DNA of 64,000 bases. It comes from Pseudopedobacter sp035496935. GTDB taxonomy: Bacteria > Bacteroidota > Bacteroidia > Sphingobacteriales > Sphingobacteriaceae. The position numbers and the translations under genes are program-made. The stretch spans positions 1 to 64,000 of the forward strand of contig DATJED010000014.1 in the NCBI GenBank assembly GCA_035496935.1, in the 5' to 3' direction. Below, in pieces: positions 26,194 through 37,200 of this stretch. The notes beneath the pieces were generated by a model. The model had not been told where the DNA came from. It made no database searches and saw nothing but the letters and a program-made list of their open reading frames with translations. How positions within the stretch are numbered: position 1 is the first letter of the stretch; every line of letters begins with the position of its first letter.

Positions 26194-27996
26194 CTATTTC
26201 AACATTTTCCTATAATAATCTACTGTTTTACCTATACCTACATCCTCATTTTTATCCATATAAGTAGTTAGATAAATAGATGCACTTTCTGGATGACTAT
26301 TAACGAATTTTTGCCATTTTAACAGTGTACGGTCATAATATCTAATGTTTTTCTTTAACTTGATTAAGTCGATATTCCCTTCTTTTTCTCCGGCATAACC
26401 ATTGAGCATAACTTCCCAAGCCGCATCAAATAACTGGAATTTTAGTCTGCCGTAAACCGAAGACACACGCACAAATTTTTGAAGTTTCTTATCTTTAAAA
26501 TGTAGCTTTTTAGAAAGATTCTCTATCCTTTCCCATATCTTCACAGCATCTGACTTCTCATTTAAATATGCCTTTACTTTCTTTTCATCAATGATTTTGT
26601 CAAAATAAGGTTTCAAATAGTGAAGACCTGAGATGGTGTTATCCCTTGTCCAATTCAAATAAACTCCTCCCATTTTGCTATAGTGCCCCTCCATCACTCC
26701 ATCTGCTGATAGCAGACATAATTCTCGGAATTTCGAAACATCCTTTTTTGCCAAACCTTTTTCAAGGGCGAACGTTCTAAAAAGTTCCTCTTCAGTTAAG
26801 TTGGGATGTTTTGCCCACTGTGTGATAATATGTGCATTCAATTCTGCCCAGAACTCATTTTTAATATACGGACCTCGCCACCCGCCTCCTCTTGACCACG
26901 TCCAAACTCCTTTGAACAGTGGGTTATCTTTTATCTGATTTAATGAATAGGGTTGCTTACTACCTAAAGTCTTTAATTCTTCAAAGCCGTCAATCACTCC
27001 TTTTGCTATGTAATTTGGGTGGGCAGCTTTTCCTTCGTACTCTCGCTGTGCCTGTACTTCTACAATCTGTTGATGCTTACCTATACCAATACAAGGATTA
27101 AATGGCACTCCATACACACAAGCCTGATCTATCCAGTACTGATCAAATTTTGAATAGTCCAAATCAGGTTTGGTAATCGCACCACGCCAGAAATCTACCA
27201 TGGTGTGCTTAATGGAAAAATACAACTTTTCATGTGGCTGTACTTGATCTGTTATCTCAAGATAATCTTTTGGTAAAGAATGGAATTTTCCGAAATCCCA
27301 TGTTCTATAAAATAGATACTTATTCCTCTTTACACAAACTTCTTCACGTAGGATATTAATGAGAGTAACATGGTCTTCTCCATAACTATTTACCACCGGG
27401 CTACCTCCCTTATGATAAGGAGCATCCTGAAGATAGGTCTCTCCGGTTCTTATGATCAAGCCATCCATCTGTGGATACCTATCAAAAATTTGGTTGATCA
27501 ATGAGCGTATACATTTTTGTGTAAAAGGCTTACTGATATCAATCTTGCCCTGATTATTTGTTATTTGGGTTTTATACTTTTCTATCAGTTTAGTTGGAAA
27601 AACCAGCATATCCAACATACAATATACTTGGAGGCCAGCAGATTTTGCTTCTGTATATTTCTTTTGTAGAACTTTATTTTTGTCATCCACCCATTTCCTT
27701 TCAGGTGTAGATTCTGGAAATATACCTTTATCAAACACTTGCCAATCTATACCAAATTGAGCTGCTTCAAACAAGAAGAATACTTTTGCATCGTAACCTG
27801 AACTTTTCAAGAATGAAGGATCCAAAAACTTAGAAACAGTCTGAGGTTCTCCCGGATTATGGTGAACCATGTCCATAGTCATTAACACCTGACCAAATGA
27901 CAATTTATAAAAGCAAAGAAGTATGAAATTCAGGACAATAAAACGCTTTAATTCATACCTACTGGTTAACCTATTCTTTATAATTCGAACCCTCAT
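26194..27996 (-). CDS. Putative glycoside hydrolase, family not recognised
   Basis: From the ATG at 27996 the product is 600 aa, has a signal peptide (ending KLSFGQ) and starts 4 bp after the GH105 stop. An earlier ATG at 28047 would overlap GH105. Alternating beta-alpha units resemble a TIM barrel: LQVYCMLDMLVFP, MDGLIIRTGETY, FYRTWDFG, FDQYWIDQACVYG and GVWTWSRGGGWRGPY. The Glu in RTGETY and the late acidic residues are candidate catalytic groups. Alpha-glucuronidase families have barrels of this general kind, but I cannot place it in one. In context it should act on a uronic-acid or rhamnose-containing oligosaccharide. Confidence 0.6.
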   Translation of the reverse strand: MRVRIIKNRLTSRYELKRFIVLNFILLCFYKLSFGQVLMTMDMVHHNPGEPQTVSKFLDPSFLKSSGYDAKVFFLFEAAQFGIDWQVFDKGIFPESTPERKWVDDKNKVLQKKYTEAKSAGLQVYCMLDMLVFPTKLIEKYKTQITNNQGKIDISKPFTQKCIRSLINQIFDRYPQMDGLIIRTGETYLQDAPYHKGGSPVVNSYGEDHVTLINILREEVCVKRNKYLFYRTWDFGKFHSLPKDYLEITDQVQPHEKLYFSIKHTMVDFWRGAITKPDLDYSKFDQYWIDQACVYGVPFNPCIGIGKHQQIVEVQAQREYEGKAAHPNYIAKGVIDGFEELKTLGSKQPYSLNQIKDNPLFKGVWTWSRGGGWRGPYIKNEFWAELNAHIITQWAKHPNLTEEELFRTFALEKGLAKKDVSKFRELCLLSADGVMEGHYSKMGGVYLNWTRDNTISGLHYLKPYFDKIIDEKKVKAYLNEKSDAVKIWERIENLSKKLHFKDKKLQKFVRVSSVYGRLKFQLFDAAWEVMLNGYAGEKEGNIDLIKLKKNIRYYDRTLLKWQKFVNSHPESASIYLTTYMDKNEDVGIGKTVDYYRKMLK

Positions 27997-28000
27997 GTTC

Positions 28001-29110
28001 TTATTTAAAAAGTTTATAAACTTCTGACCCGGCAAGCAGAAAAGCACCTACGCCATACACATCCGTACTTTCATAACCTGCCTTTACAGGTTTATCTCCA
28101 ATTGGCTGAACATAACCCAGTTTCCCGTTCGGATGGATTGATGTCAGTAATGCATTCCATGCATTTTCTACAATAGGCTGATATTTCTTTTTGGAAAGCA
28201 ACCCATGGTTAATTCCCCAGGCAATTCCATAACAGAAAAAAGCGGTTCCGCTAGATTCCTTTAAGTTGAACGTCTCTGGATCATAAAGAGAGGAATGCCA
28301 GCTTCCATCAGGCTGTTGAATACAAGCTATTTTTTTTGCCATCTGTTGAAACTGTTTTTGGTATTTTTTCTTGCTATCAAAATTATTGGGCATATTTTCC
28401 ATCATACGGGCTAATCCTGCCAATACCCAACCATTTCCTCTTGACCAAAAAACCTTCTTCCCATTGGCTTCTATTTTATCGAAGAACCTACTATCTCTGT
28501 AATAAAGATGCTCTTTTCTATCGTATAAGAAATTAGATGTCTTCCACCATAATGAATCTGCCTTTTTTAAATATTTGATTTCTCCCGTAGCCCTAGAAAG
28601 CATTGCCAGACCGGGAGGCCCCATAAATAATGCATCGCACCAAGCCCACTCTCTGTGAGTAATTTGTGGAGCTATTTTAAGTGATTCTGCAAAAGGTTTG
28701 TTTACGATGCTATCTGCCTGAGCTTGCCATTTTGCAATCATTTTGGGTTCTTTATTTTCCATATACATTGCGGTGTACATTTGCGCTACCACATAATCGT
28801 CGGCAAACAGCTTATTCTTGCCAGTGTTCCAATTTAGCTCTTCTCCGATATTATATAAAAACTTGTCATAGATTGGCTGTGGATCAACTTTTTTAAGTGC
28901 AACAAAACCAGTATACATCGCCCCATTTTCCCATTCTGTTTTGGGAAGCTTAATGATTCTACCTTCTTTCCATTCATTAATCTGCCAATGAGCAACTTTA
29001 TTCATAACTTGTAATACTGAATCCTTGCTTATTGCCTGACCTTTACTTTCTGAAGCAAAGAGCAACAGTACGCTGAACACAAATCCTGTAACTTTTTTTA
29101 TTCTTATCAT
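28001..29110 (-). CDS. Unsaturated uronyl hydrolase, GH105 (YteR-like)
   Basis: The 369-aa (alpha/alpha)6 protein has a signal peptide (1-25). ADDYV (Asp104/Asp105) and WCDALFM (Asp159, general acid) match GH105, as does WSRGNGWVLAG. The enzyme hydrates the 4,5 double bond of the unsaturated uronic acid that lyases leave at the non-reducing end and releases it as a keto sugar. It is placed between the PL8 lyases and the unassigned hydrolase, which fits direct processing of PL8 products. GH105 versus GH88 is judged from the WCDALFM form and is fairly safe. Confidence 0.9.
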   Translation of the reverse strand: MIRIKKVTGFVFSVLLLFASESKGQAISKDSVLQVMNKVAHWQINEWKEGRIIKLPKTEWENGAMYTGFVALKKVDPQPIYDKFLYNIGEELNWNTGKNKLFADDYVVAQMYTAMYMENKEPKMIAKWQAQADSIVNKPFAESLKIAPQITHREWAWCDALFMGPPGLAMLSRATGEIKYLKKADSLWWKTSNFLYDRKEHLYYRDSRFFDKIEANGKKVFWSRGNGWVLAGLARMMENMPNNFDSKKKYQKQFQQMAKKIACIQQPDGSWHSSLYDPETFNLKESSGTAFFCYGIAWGINHGLLSKKKYQPIVENAWNALLTSIHPNGKLGYVQPIGDKPVKAGYESTDVYGVGAFLLAGSEVYKLFK

Positions 29111-29163
29111 TCTATCCTTCCTAAACTATATGGGTATTGCTAAATTAACCTCAATCCTCAATT

Positions 29164-31995
29164 TTATTTTTTAATAAATATATGACTACTAACTAATCCT
29201 AGATTGTTGATTCTGATCACATAACTTCCCATTGATAAATGACTGACGTCTATTTGTGATTTCGAAGTACTGATCCAACGTTTTCCGCTTGCGTCGTAAA
29301 TTTCAACAGTTGAACCTTTACTTAAACCCTCAATATTTAAAACATCTGTTGCAGGATTTGGGTAAATAAGAATTCCTCTATCTAATTGTGGTGCTTTATC
29401 CTTAGCAAACATTAAACTATTGTTTGAAATTTTATTGTAAAACCCAGTTTTGGTACTTCCTGTTAAATCTCCGGTTGGGAAATTGATATTCAATGTTGTA
29501 AAGCCATTCGAATAAGTGCCTCCATCTACCTGCTTATTAATTTTTAGCGATACAGATGATTGGCTGTAAAGCGGGTCGCTTACCGATATCCTATAATTAC
29601 CAGAATACTCCTTAATCAATACAATCACTTTTTTATCTGAGGTAATTGTCATTCCATTTCCCATATCTACTGTTCCAGGACTATAAAAAACAACTGCCCA
29701 TTTGTTATGGATATCATTTCTTATGGCTTGAACACTTGAAGTGTTTTGTACAACTACAAAACCATGGTTTGAAGCTGTGGCCGACATTTCGGACACCGAC
29801 TTGCCGGGAGCTACGATATAATAATAGTGTCTGTTAGATGGTGTATTGCTGTGATTGAACCATGCACTAAAGATATTACGTGTTTGCGTAGTAGTACTTC
29901 CGCTAGTTTTTATTGCGTTCCAAGAGCCTGACTGTACCGCTTTCTGTATAGTCATATTTCCAGCTGAAGGAAAAATATAGCCAATGTTATTATGGTGGAC
30001 CCAATTGAACCCATCGTAAGTAATTGGTGTTGTACCTAATACCTCATCAGCACCTCCTCTGTTGAAAGTAACATCACCGGCTAATGTGGTTTGGTTAATA
30101 GAAGTTATGACAGGATTTGATTTGCTTCCGGTTATACCAGAGCCCAAACAAAGCATCATATTTTCCATAAAGAAATATGACTTCTTAGCAGTTATGCCTT
30201 TATAATTATGCTCATAGGCCATAATACCATCATCTCCATGAGAAATTCCTCCACCAAACGAATTTGTGCCTTTTACATAGCTACTATCTGGAATGGTCGC
30301 AGAATTACTCCATTCTGCTGTTGTACCTGGAACTCGGCTCCAATCCCACATCGGAAAAATGTTCCGGTACTCATCCCCTGTACTCATAATATTTGTGGCA
30401 CCCATTGGCAAATTATATCCTTTAAGGTTCTCTCCATTCAACATTTCGGTACCATAAGTACGATTAGAAATCACTTTTGCCGATAGATAATAATTGGCAC
30501 CTCTATATGATAAGATATCTGATTTCCAGAAGTGTGTAGCTCCTCTGTAATAAGCAGGATAATCGGCTAATCCAAGAATATGATTCTTCCAGTTTTCATA
30601 AGCAGTTGCGCTATCCGGTTGATTTAGCTTCATCTTATCCAATGCCAAAGTTTTAATGTTTATAGTCCCGTTATACCCGGCAAGAGCTCTCCCCACTACT
30701 CCGAAATCAGTCTGATTCTTATAACTCAGAAGCTGCAGGCCTTTCAGCATTACATTTGTAACAGTCTGTCGCCGATTGTTATCATAAACACTATCAAATT
30801 GCGTCCCTTCTGCAACTCGCATATAGTCTACTTGATCTTGTAACATCGCTTTCCCATAAGAACCAGATTGTATTTGGGCATTATGCTGGTGAAAGCTGTT
30901 ATCCACTTTTATACCCTCATCATTTGCTCCAGTTACTACATTTAAAGCGGTCACCATTGAAGCGAAACCCTTATTAATCCAATAAGAGCGACCTTCTATA
31001 CAGCCCCTATGTATTGGAGCCATAGATACCCAGGTACGGTTTTGGCCTTTGTGGTTTTCTTCTACAGTATAATCTATAATAGCAGAGGCACAAGCTCGGA
31101 GTGAATCAGTTTGAATTGCCCCTTTCATAAGAACAATAGCCGCCATATAAGCATTTGGCGCACCTATTTTAACGTACCACCAATTAGAGGTATCAATATA
31201 AGGACTGTGCTCATAATAATAGTATAACCCAAGTCGGATTTTATTTTTTAAAGCAACAGAGTTGTAGTGCGGACTGGCTACGTTTCTGTAAGCAACGGCC
31301 ATTAACTTCATCCTTGATACATGACGACGCCAATTGCCATTAGGGCCGTAATTGATATCGTTCATCTTTCCTGATAAATCAATCTTATTCATAAACAACG
31401 TGATGCTATCTGCCGGAACATCATCACTACTGCCTACAATCTCGGCGATATGTAGATTTTTAAGCCTGTTCGTCAACGTATCAATATCCTGTTGTGGTTC
31501 TGTAGCGGTAGGGTAGCCATACACCTCAAATTCAGCAATGCGATAGCCTGCCGGATTTGCTCTTCCCCTACCATTGAACCTTACAAACCTTGAATTGGAT
31601 TTAAGTCCTCTGATATCATTCACTGAAGAAGAAGTATTACCAGAAATGGTGCGAATAGTTACCCATGGTTCAGAGGTGGTATTCCTTACCTGTATATCTA
31701 GATAGGTGGCATATCGGCCGTCTGCCCAATGAATGATGACCCTACTAACGTCATATTGTTTACCCAAGTCTACATCAAACCATTGGTTATAATTATCGCC
31801 TAAAGATGACCATTTTGTTGATGTGTTCCCATCAACTGCATTTTCTGCAGAGAAACTACTGCTTTCTTCAGATGAAGAGGCAACAGGTCTGCCCTCCGAA
31901 TGTTTAGCCTGCTGTGCCTTTACATTAACTGGAAAACAAAACAAAGAGGTGCTTATTGCCAAAAGGCAAAAACAATAATGTAGTCTTTTTTTCAT
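29164..31995 (-). CDS. PL8 polysaccharide lyase with F5/8C domain and T9SS tail
   Basis: In this 943-aa protein the signal peptide (1-27) is followed by an F5/8 type C (discoidin) sugar-binding domain (about 35-160, ending RIAEFEVYG), an (alpha/alpha) toroid (about 170-480), beta-sandwich domains with NGENLKGYNLPMGATN, and a C-terminal T9SS sorting tail (YPNPATD onward). His371 and Tyr380 in SFHQHNAQIQSGSYG match the PL8 catalytic His and Tyr, nine residues apart as in chondroitin AC lyase. Arg436 fits the first active-site Arg, but the second (four residues on) is Gly440. It is secreted and probably surface-attached. Substrate unknown. Confidence 0.9.
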   Translation of the reverse strand: MKKRLHYCFCLLAISTSLFCFPVNVKAQQAKHSEGRPVASSSEESSSFSAENAVDGNTSTKWSSLGDNYNQWFDVDLGKQYDVSRVIIHWADGRYATYLDIQVRNTTSEPWVTIRTISGNTSSSVNDIRGLKSNSRFVRFNGRGRANPAGYRIAEFEVYGYPTATEPQQDIDTLTNRLKNLHIAEIVGSSDDVPADSITLFMNKIDLSGKMNDINYGPNGNWRRHVSRMKLMAVAYRNVASPHYNSVALKNKIRLGLYYYYEHSPYIDTSNWWYVKIGAPNAYMAAIVLMKGAIQTDSLRACASAIIDYTVEENHKGQNRTWVSMAPIHRGCIEGRSYWINKGFASMVTALNVVTGANDEGIKVDNSFHQHNAQIQSGSYGKAMLQDQVDYMRVAEGTQFDSVYDNNRRQTVTNVMLKGLQLLSYKNQTDFGVVGRALAGYNGTINIKTLALDKMKLNQPDSATAYENWKNHILGLADYPAYYRGATHFWKSDILSYRGANYYLSAKVISNRTYGTEMLNGENLKGYNLPMGATNIMSTGDEYRNIFPMWDWSRVPGTTAEWSNSATIPDSSYVKGTNSFGGGISHGDDGIMAYEHNYKGITAKKSYFFMENMMLCLGSGITGSKSNPVITSINQTTLAGDVTFNRGGADEVLGTTPITYDGFNWVHHNNIGYIFPSAGNMTIQKAVQSGSWNAIKTSGSTTTQTRNIFSAWFNHSNTPSNRHYYYIVAPGKSVSEMSATASNHGFVVVQNTSSVQAIRNDIHNKWAVVFYSPGTVDMGNGMTITSDKKVIVLIKEYSGNYRISVSDPLYSQSSVSLKINKQVDGGTYSNGFTTLNINFPTGDLTGSTKTGFYNKISNNSLMFAKDKAPQLDRGILIYPNPATDVLNIEGLSKGSTVEIYDASGKRWISTSKSQIDVSHLSMGSYVIRINNLGLVSSHIFIKK

Positions 31996-32036
31996 TGGAA
32001 TATTTTTTGGGTTTATAATTTGGTTTTTATATTTAT

Positions 32037-34196
32037 TTATTCTTCATAAAATCTGCTAGTTGTACGGCCTTTATAATCACCTGTAGGGAGATTGAAGCTT
32101 ATTTCTGTTGTCTCACCTTTTATATTGGACACCTCCTTGCCTTTGAGTTTCCGGTTAATAGAAATTCTAATTTCACTTTGGTTATGGGTAGGATCTGAAA
32201 CAGATAATTGGAAACCATTGGATTTTTGTTCCAGCATAACCATAGCTTTGCCATCTGAAGTGATGTTAAGTCCGTTTCCTAAACCTGCTGTTCCACATTC
32301 ATAAAAAACAATAAAATACTTCTGCTGATATTTTACCGCCTGTATTTTTTTATTGTTTGTCAAAACGGAAAAATCTTGCGACAATACTTTTTTTCTAAAA
32401 TGCCCCAATGAGTTATCCGGGCATACGATATAGCAATAGCTATCTTCTTTGGGCGCAGTACCGTGGTTAAGCCATAAACTAAAAACAGGTTTGCTAATGG
32501 TCTCATCACTCCCATCGGTATTAATTGACTTCCAAGAACCTGTTTGTAAAGCATTCTTTAACGTGATATTGCCCCCAACAGGAAACATATAACCTACACC
32601 ATTGTGATATACCCACCGCATATCACTTCCTTTAAGTAATTTCAGGCTATCAATCAATGTAAATTCTTCGGCTTCGTTCTTTCCGCCAACACTAACTTCC
32701 CCTTTTGAATAACACTGATTCACAGAAGTAACTACTTGTTGCGTTCTGATGGCATTAATACCAGCTCCTAAGCACAGCATTGCTCCATCTACAAAAAAAT
32801 AGGCTTTTTTTGCCTGAACACCATTATAACTATGCTCATAGGCAATTGCTCCACTTTTTCCATCACTAACTCCTCCTGCAAATTCATTGTTTCCAAATAA
32901 GTACCAGGGTAACACTGTTGCCGATTGGTTCATCACGGCCGTAGTGCCCGGAACACGAGTCCAGTCCCATACCGGAAAAATATTTTTATACTCTTCTCCG
33001 GTCGTCATAATATTGGTTGCACCCAAAGGGAGATTATAGCCTTTAAGATTCTCCCCGTTCAGCATTTCTGTACCATTGGTACGGATAGAAATCACTTTGG
33101 CAGACAGGTAATAATCTTTTCCATGCTGTGTCATGATATCCGATTTCCAGAAGTATTTATTGCCTATAAAAGATTCAGGAAAGTCGGCCCCCTGCAAATG
33201 AGCTTTCCAATCCGAATATGAGGAAGCCCGCCGGGTATCAATGATTGCCATTTTATCCAGTGTAATGGTATTTATACTATTAATAGCGTCCGGTCGGGAA
33301 ATATTTCTTCCGATGGTGCCAAAATCAATTGCTGTACGATAGCTAAAAAGCTGGTGTCCGTTAAGCAGTAAATCAGAAAACAGCTTTTTCTTTTCTACAG
33401 AAAACAAACGGGCAAATGACGTATTTGAGGAAAGGGCCAATAAGCTTGTTATGATTTCGGCAAAGCCCATTCCGTAACCGCCAGAGTAGAGTTGAGGCCT
33501 GTGCTGGTGAAAGCTGTCATCAATCTTTATGCCCTCTGCTCCCTGTTCATCTGCAATTACTAGTGTTGAGGCAACGCTCTTGAAGCCTTTATCAATCAGC
33601 GTGTAGTCGTTCTCTATACAACCTTTATGAATGGTAATTGCTGAAACCCATATCCTGTTCATACCCTGATGGCTTGGATTATCTGTTAAATCCCTTAGAT
33701 AGGATGAATAATAATTAATTTCTTCAGTTTTCAACTGATCCTTCATCAATAATAAACCAACCATATAAATCTGTGGCGCCCCAATATCATTATACCACCA
33801 ATTTAAAGATTTTGGGTTTTTATCAAGATAGTAACGGTAGCCCAACAGGATTTTTTGTTTCAGCTTTTCACTATGATAAAAATCAGTACCAGGCTTAGCA
33901 TAGGCTATAGCCATTTTTCTTAAATTTTTAAGATGATTTTCGGCCGGGAAACCACTTCCAACTGTTGCATAATCTATATAAGACCAACTGCCATCAGCTT
34001 TTATAGAAGCAATCAACTGCTTTGCTTCATCATTATCAACATTTACCGACAGATAATCATTAATAAGGCGTTTGCTAACTGTTGCGATATCGTTAGCAAA
34101 CACTTTTTCAGATTTCTTTTGCTGTGCGAAGACTTTTACACTGCATAAGAGCGTAAATTGTAGAAGTAAAAAGATTGCAAAAAGCCTAATCCTCAT
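32037..34196 (-). CDS. PL8 polysaccharide lyase, minimal form
   Basis: The 719-aa protein has a signal peptide (1-25) and then the PL8 toroid and beta domains only, with no discoidin domain and no T9SS tail, so it is probably periplasmic. His232 and Tyr241 (SFHQHRPQLYSGGYG) are the catalytic pair. Arg297 and Arg301 (GRNISR) keep both active-site Arg of chondroitin AC lyase, unlike its two neighbours. It probably finishes depolymerisation of imported oligosaccharides. It lies 41 bp from the upstream-encoded paralogue's neighbour and in the same operon. Confidence 0.9.
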   Translation of the reverse strand: MRIRLFAIFLLLQFTLLCSVKVFAQQKKSEKVFANDIATVSKRLINDYLSVNVDNDEAKQLIASIKADGSWSYIDYATVGSGFPAENHLKNLRKMAIAYAKPGTDFYHSEKLKQKILLGYRYYLDKNPKSLNWWYNDIGAPQIYMVGLLLMKDQLKTEEINYYSSYLRDLTDNPSHQGMNRIWVSAITIHKGCIENDYTLIDKGFKSVASTLVIADEQGAEGIKIDDSFHQHRPQLYSGGYGMGFAEIITSLLALSSNTSFARLFSVEKKKLFSDLLLNGHQLFSYRTAIDFGTIGRNISRPDAINSINTITLDKMAIIDTRRASSYSDWKAHLQGADFPESFIGNKYFWKSDIMTQHGKDYYLSAKVISIRTNGTEMLNGENLKGYNLPLGATNIMTTGEEYKNIFPVWDWTRVPGTTAVMNQSATVLPWYLFGNNEFAGGVSDGKSGAIAYEHSYNGVQAKKAYFFVDGAMLCLGAGINAIRTQQVVTSVNQCYSKGEVSVGGKNEAEEFTLIDSLKLLKGSDMRWVYHNGVGYMFPVGGNITLKNALQTGSWKSINTDGSDETISKPVFSLWLNHGTAPKEDSYCYIVCPDNSLGHFRKKVLSQDFSVLTNNKKIQAVKYQQKYFIVFYECGTAGLGNGLNITSDGKAMVMLEQKSNGFQLSVSDPTHNQSEIRISINRKLKGKEVSNIKGETTEISFNLPTGDYKGRTTSRFYEE

Positions 34197-34250
34197 TTGT
34201 TATTATTTAAAAAAATAGTCTGATTATTAAATCTAACAAAGATTTACATT

Positions 34251-37200
34251 TTAACGTTTAATCAGTTTTCTCACCTCAATTTCTGTATTTCCCTTTAATC
34301 TTATTAAATATGTTCCTGCCGGATATTCCTGTAACGGGATAGAAACACTTTCTTCTGAATTTATTGGGATGGATTTTAATATTTTTCCTTCAAGACTTAA
34401 CAGCTCCAGGCTGGTATATGTCCCAGATTTGAAACTTATGTTTACGTTTTGAGTAGCTGGATTCGGAAATACCTTAACGGTATAATCTTTTAAAGTAAAA
34501 GAGACCGTTCTGACGCCGTGTTGGGTGATTTTCCCATCCTGATCCACTTGAATTAATTGGTAATAATTAACGCCACTTTGCGGATGCTTGTCGTAAAAAA
34601 CATACTCTTTTTGAGCCGTAGTTGTACCTGCACCTGCTAACTCGCCTATTTTTTCAAATCCATCACCATTTACAGAACGATAAATCTCGAACTTGTCATT
34701 TCTTGTTTCAGAAACGGTTGTCCATTTTAGTTTCGCTACATCATTATTTTGTACTGCCGTAAATGCTGTTAATGTTACAGGAAGTGCAGTATCCGTATAG
34801 CTATTGATCACACTGCTTCCTCTGTACTCTGCCAATGGCAAAGTAACCGCAATAGTCGTATTTCCGGCATTATATGTAGCATTAGGCCCGGTAAGATTTT
34901 TATTGATAGTAATGTTAATTGTTGTTTCTAACTGTGCGGGGTCCGCTACCGAAACTTTATATCCGTTTCCTTCCTTTTCAAATAATACCATTGCTTTTTT
35001 ATCAGAAGTAACTGTAAGGCCATCGCCCATATCTATCGTTCCGGGATTGTAAAAAACTACCGCATATTTGTTCACTTTATCATTTCTTACTGCCTGGATA
35101 TCAGCATCATTTTGCACAACCACAAATCCATGATTATTAACCGATGCTTCAAAATCACTTAAATTCTTATCCGGCATTACAATGTAGCTATATGTTGCGT
35201 TAACCGGATGATTACCATGATCAATCCACAAACTAAACACTTGCTTATTTACCACATTTGTACTGCCTAAAGAATGGATGCTTTTCCAGGTGCCACTTTG
35301 TTGTTTATTCTGTATCGTAATATTTCCGCCAGAAGGGAATATGTAGCCTACATTACGATGGTGTACCCATTGTAGATTGGTTTCGGTTGCACTACTACCA
35401 GTAAACAGATGGGTGGTACCGTCATTAATATTGATATCACCGGAAAGCAACGCCTGATTAACTGATGTATTTACCGGATTGGAGAAATCCCCATTTATTC
35501 CTGCTCCAAGGCACAGCATTGCATCTGCCATAAAGAAATAGGACTTTTTGGCCTGCACATTTCTATAATCACTCTCAAAAGCTATAGCTCCCGATTCTCC
35601 ACTGCTTACGCCACCTCCAAACTGGTTGGTACCTATTAAATAATCACTTAAAGAAGCAGATGCTTCGTTTCTTTCTGCCGTAGTTCCCGGTATCCGTGTC
35701 CAATCCCATACCGGATAGATACGATTATACTCATCACCATCCGTAAGGATATTGGTTGCCCCCAGCGGAAGATTATACCCTTTAACATTTTCACCGTTAA
35801 TAGATTCGGTACCATAGGTACGCTTTGAAATCACTTTGGCCGACAGGTAGTAGTTAGCCCCATGCTGAGTCATGATATCCGAGTTCCAGAAGTATTTATT
35901 TCCTCGATATGCATCAGGGAATGAAGTGCCGGAAATATGGTCAATCCAAGCATTGTAGTCCGTAACATTAGTAGGATCGATGGCTTTCATTCTTTCCAAT
36001 ACATCTAACGGAACAGTCGTATAGTTTGTAGGAGTTTCAAGCGTAATTCCTCTTCCTGAGACCCCAAAGTCCATGGTGTGCCGATAGCCCAAAAGTTGAT
36101 GACCTTGTCTTAGTAAATTGGACAGATTCCCCCTGTTTTCTGAAGTAATGGAGTTGATAAATACCGTACCTTCCGAAAGTTCTATTGCATTGGCAAAATC
36201 TGTAAGAATGGACATGCCGTACGCTCCCGATTGTATCTGTGCGTGATGCTGATGAAAACTATAATCTCTTTTAATCCCTTCATCGCCCTGAGTGGGAACA
36301 ATAACAAGTACTGAATAGATAGCTTTAAAAGCTTGATCGATGAAATTATAATTATCCTCAATACAACCTTTATATATACTGATATTAGCTACCCAAGTCA
36401 GGTTTTTTGCATCACCAAGAAACGAGGCAACCTGATCTTTAAGATACCGTTCCGAATAGGATACCAGCTCGGCTTTATCCATCTTTCCTTTTAACAATAA
36501 AAGAGGCACCATATAATTCTGTGGCCCGCCGATATCATTGTACCACCAGTTGGATGATTTCGGGTTTTTCAGTAAAAATCCATCATACCCCAGCTTTATC
36601 TTATCCAGCATAGCTTCAGATTCATAGTATGGATTTCCCGGCGTTCTGTAAGCCCTTGCCATATCTTTTAACCGATTCAGATGCACTCCTGGCCTAAAAT
36701 ACTGATCAACAGTTGTGTAATCCACATCGCTCCAAGTTCCATCTGCCAGCATAGAATTGAAACTGCTAGTTACACCGCTCAAATCAAATGGAACAGCAAG
36801 TTCTCTTTGCACCAGACGGTCTGTAATTATATCAATTCCGGCTTGTTGTTCAGGAGTTACAGGCTCCATATCTTCTCCGTAGACCTCGAATTCAGCTATC
36901 CGATACCTAGCAGAGCTTCCAGAGGGTATTGTACCTCTTCCGTTTCCACTAAAACGAACGTATCGCCCGCTGACTACACCAGACGGAATAATTTCATCGG
37001 ATGTTCTGAACGTAGTGCCTCCCTGCCAAGTATAAATAGGCGACCATTGACTGGCATTGTTGGAAACCTGAACCTGATAAGCATTGGGACAGTAGCTATC
37101 AATATATTTGAGTACTACTTTGTTGATTTTATATGCTCTTCCTAAGTCTATGTATATCCATTGCTTATAATCGGACCCGCTTGAAGACCACTTCGTTGTT

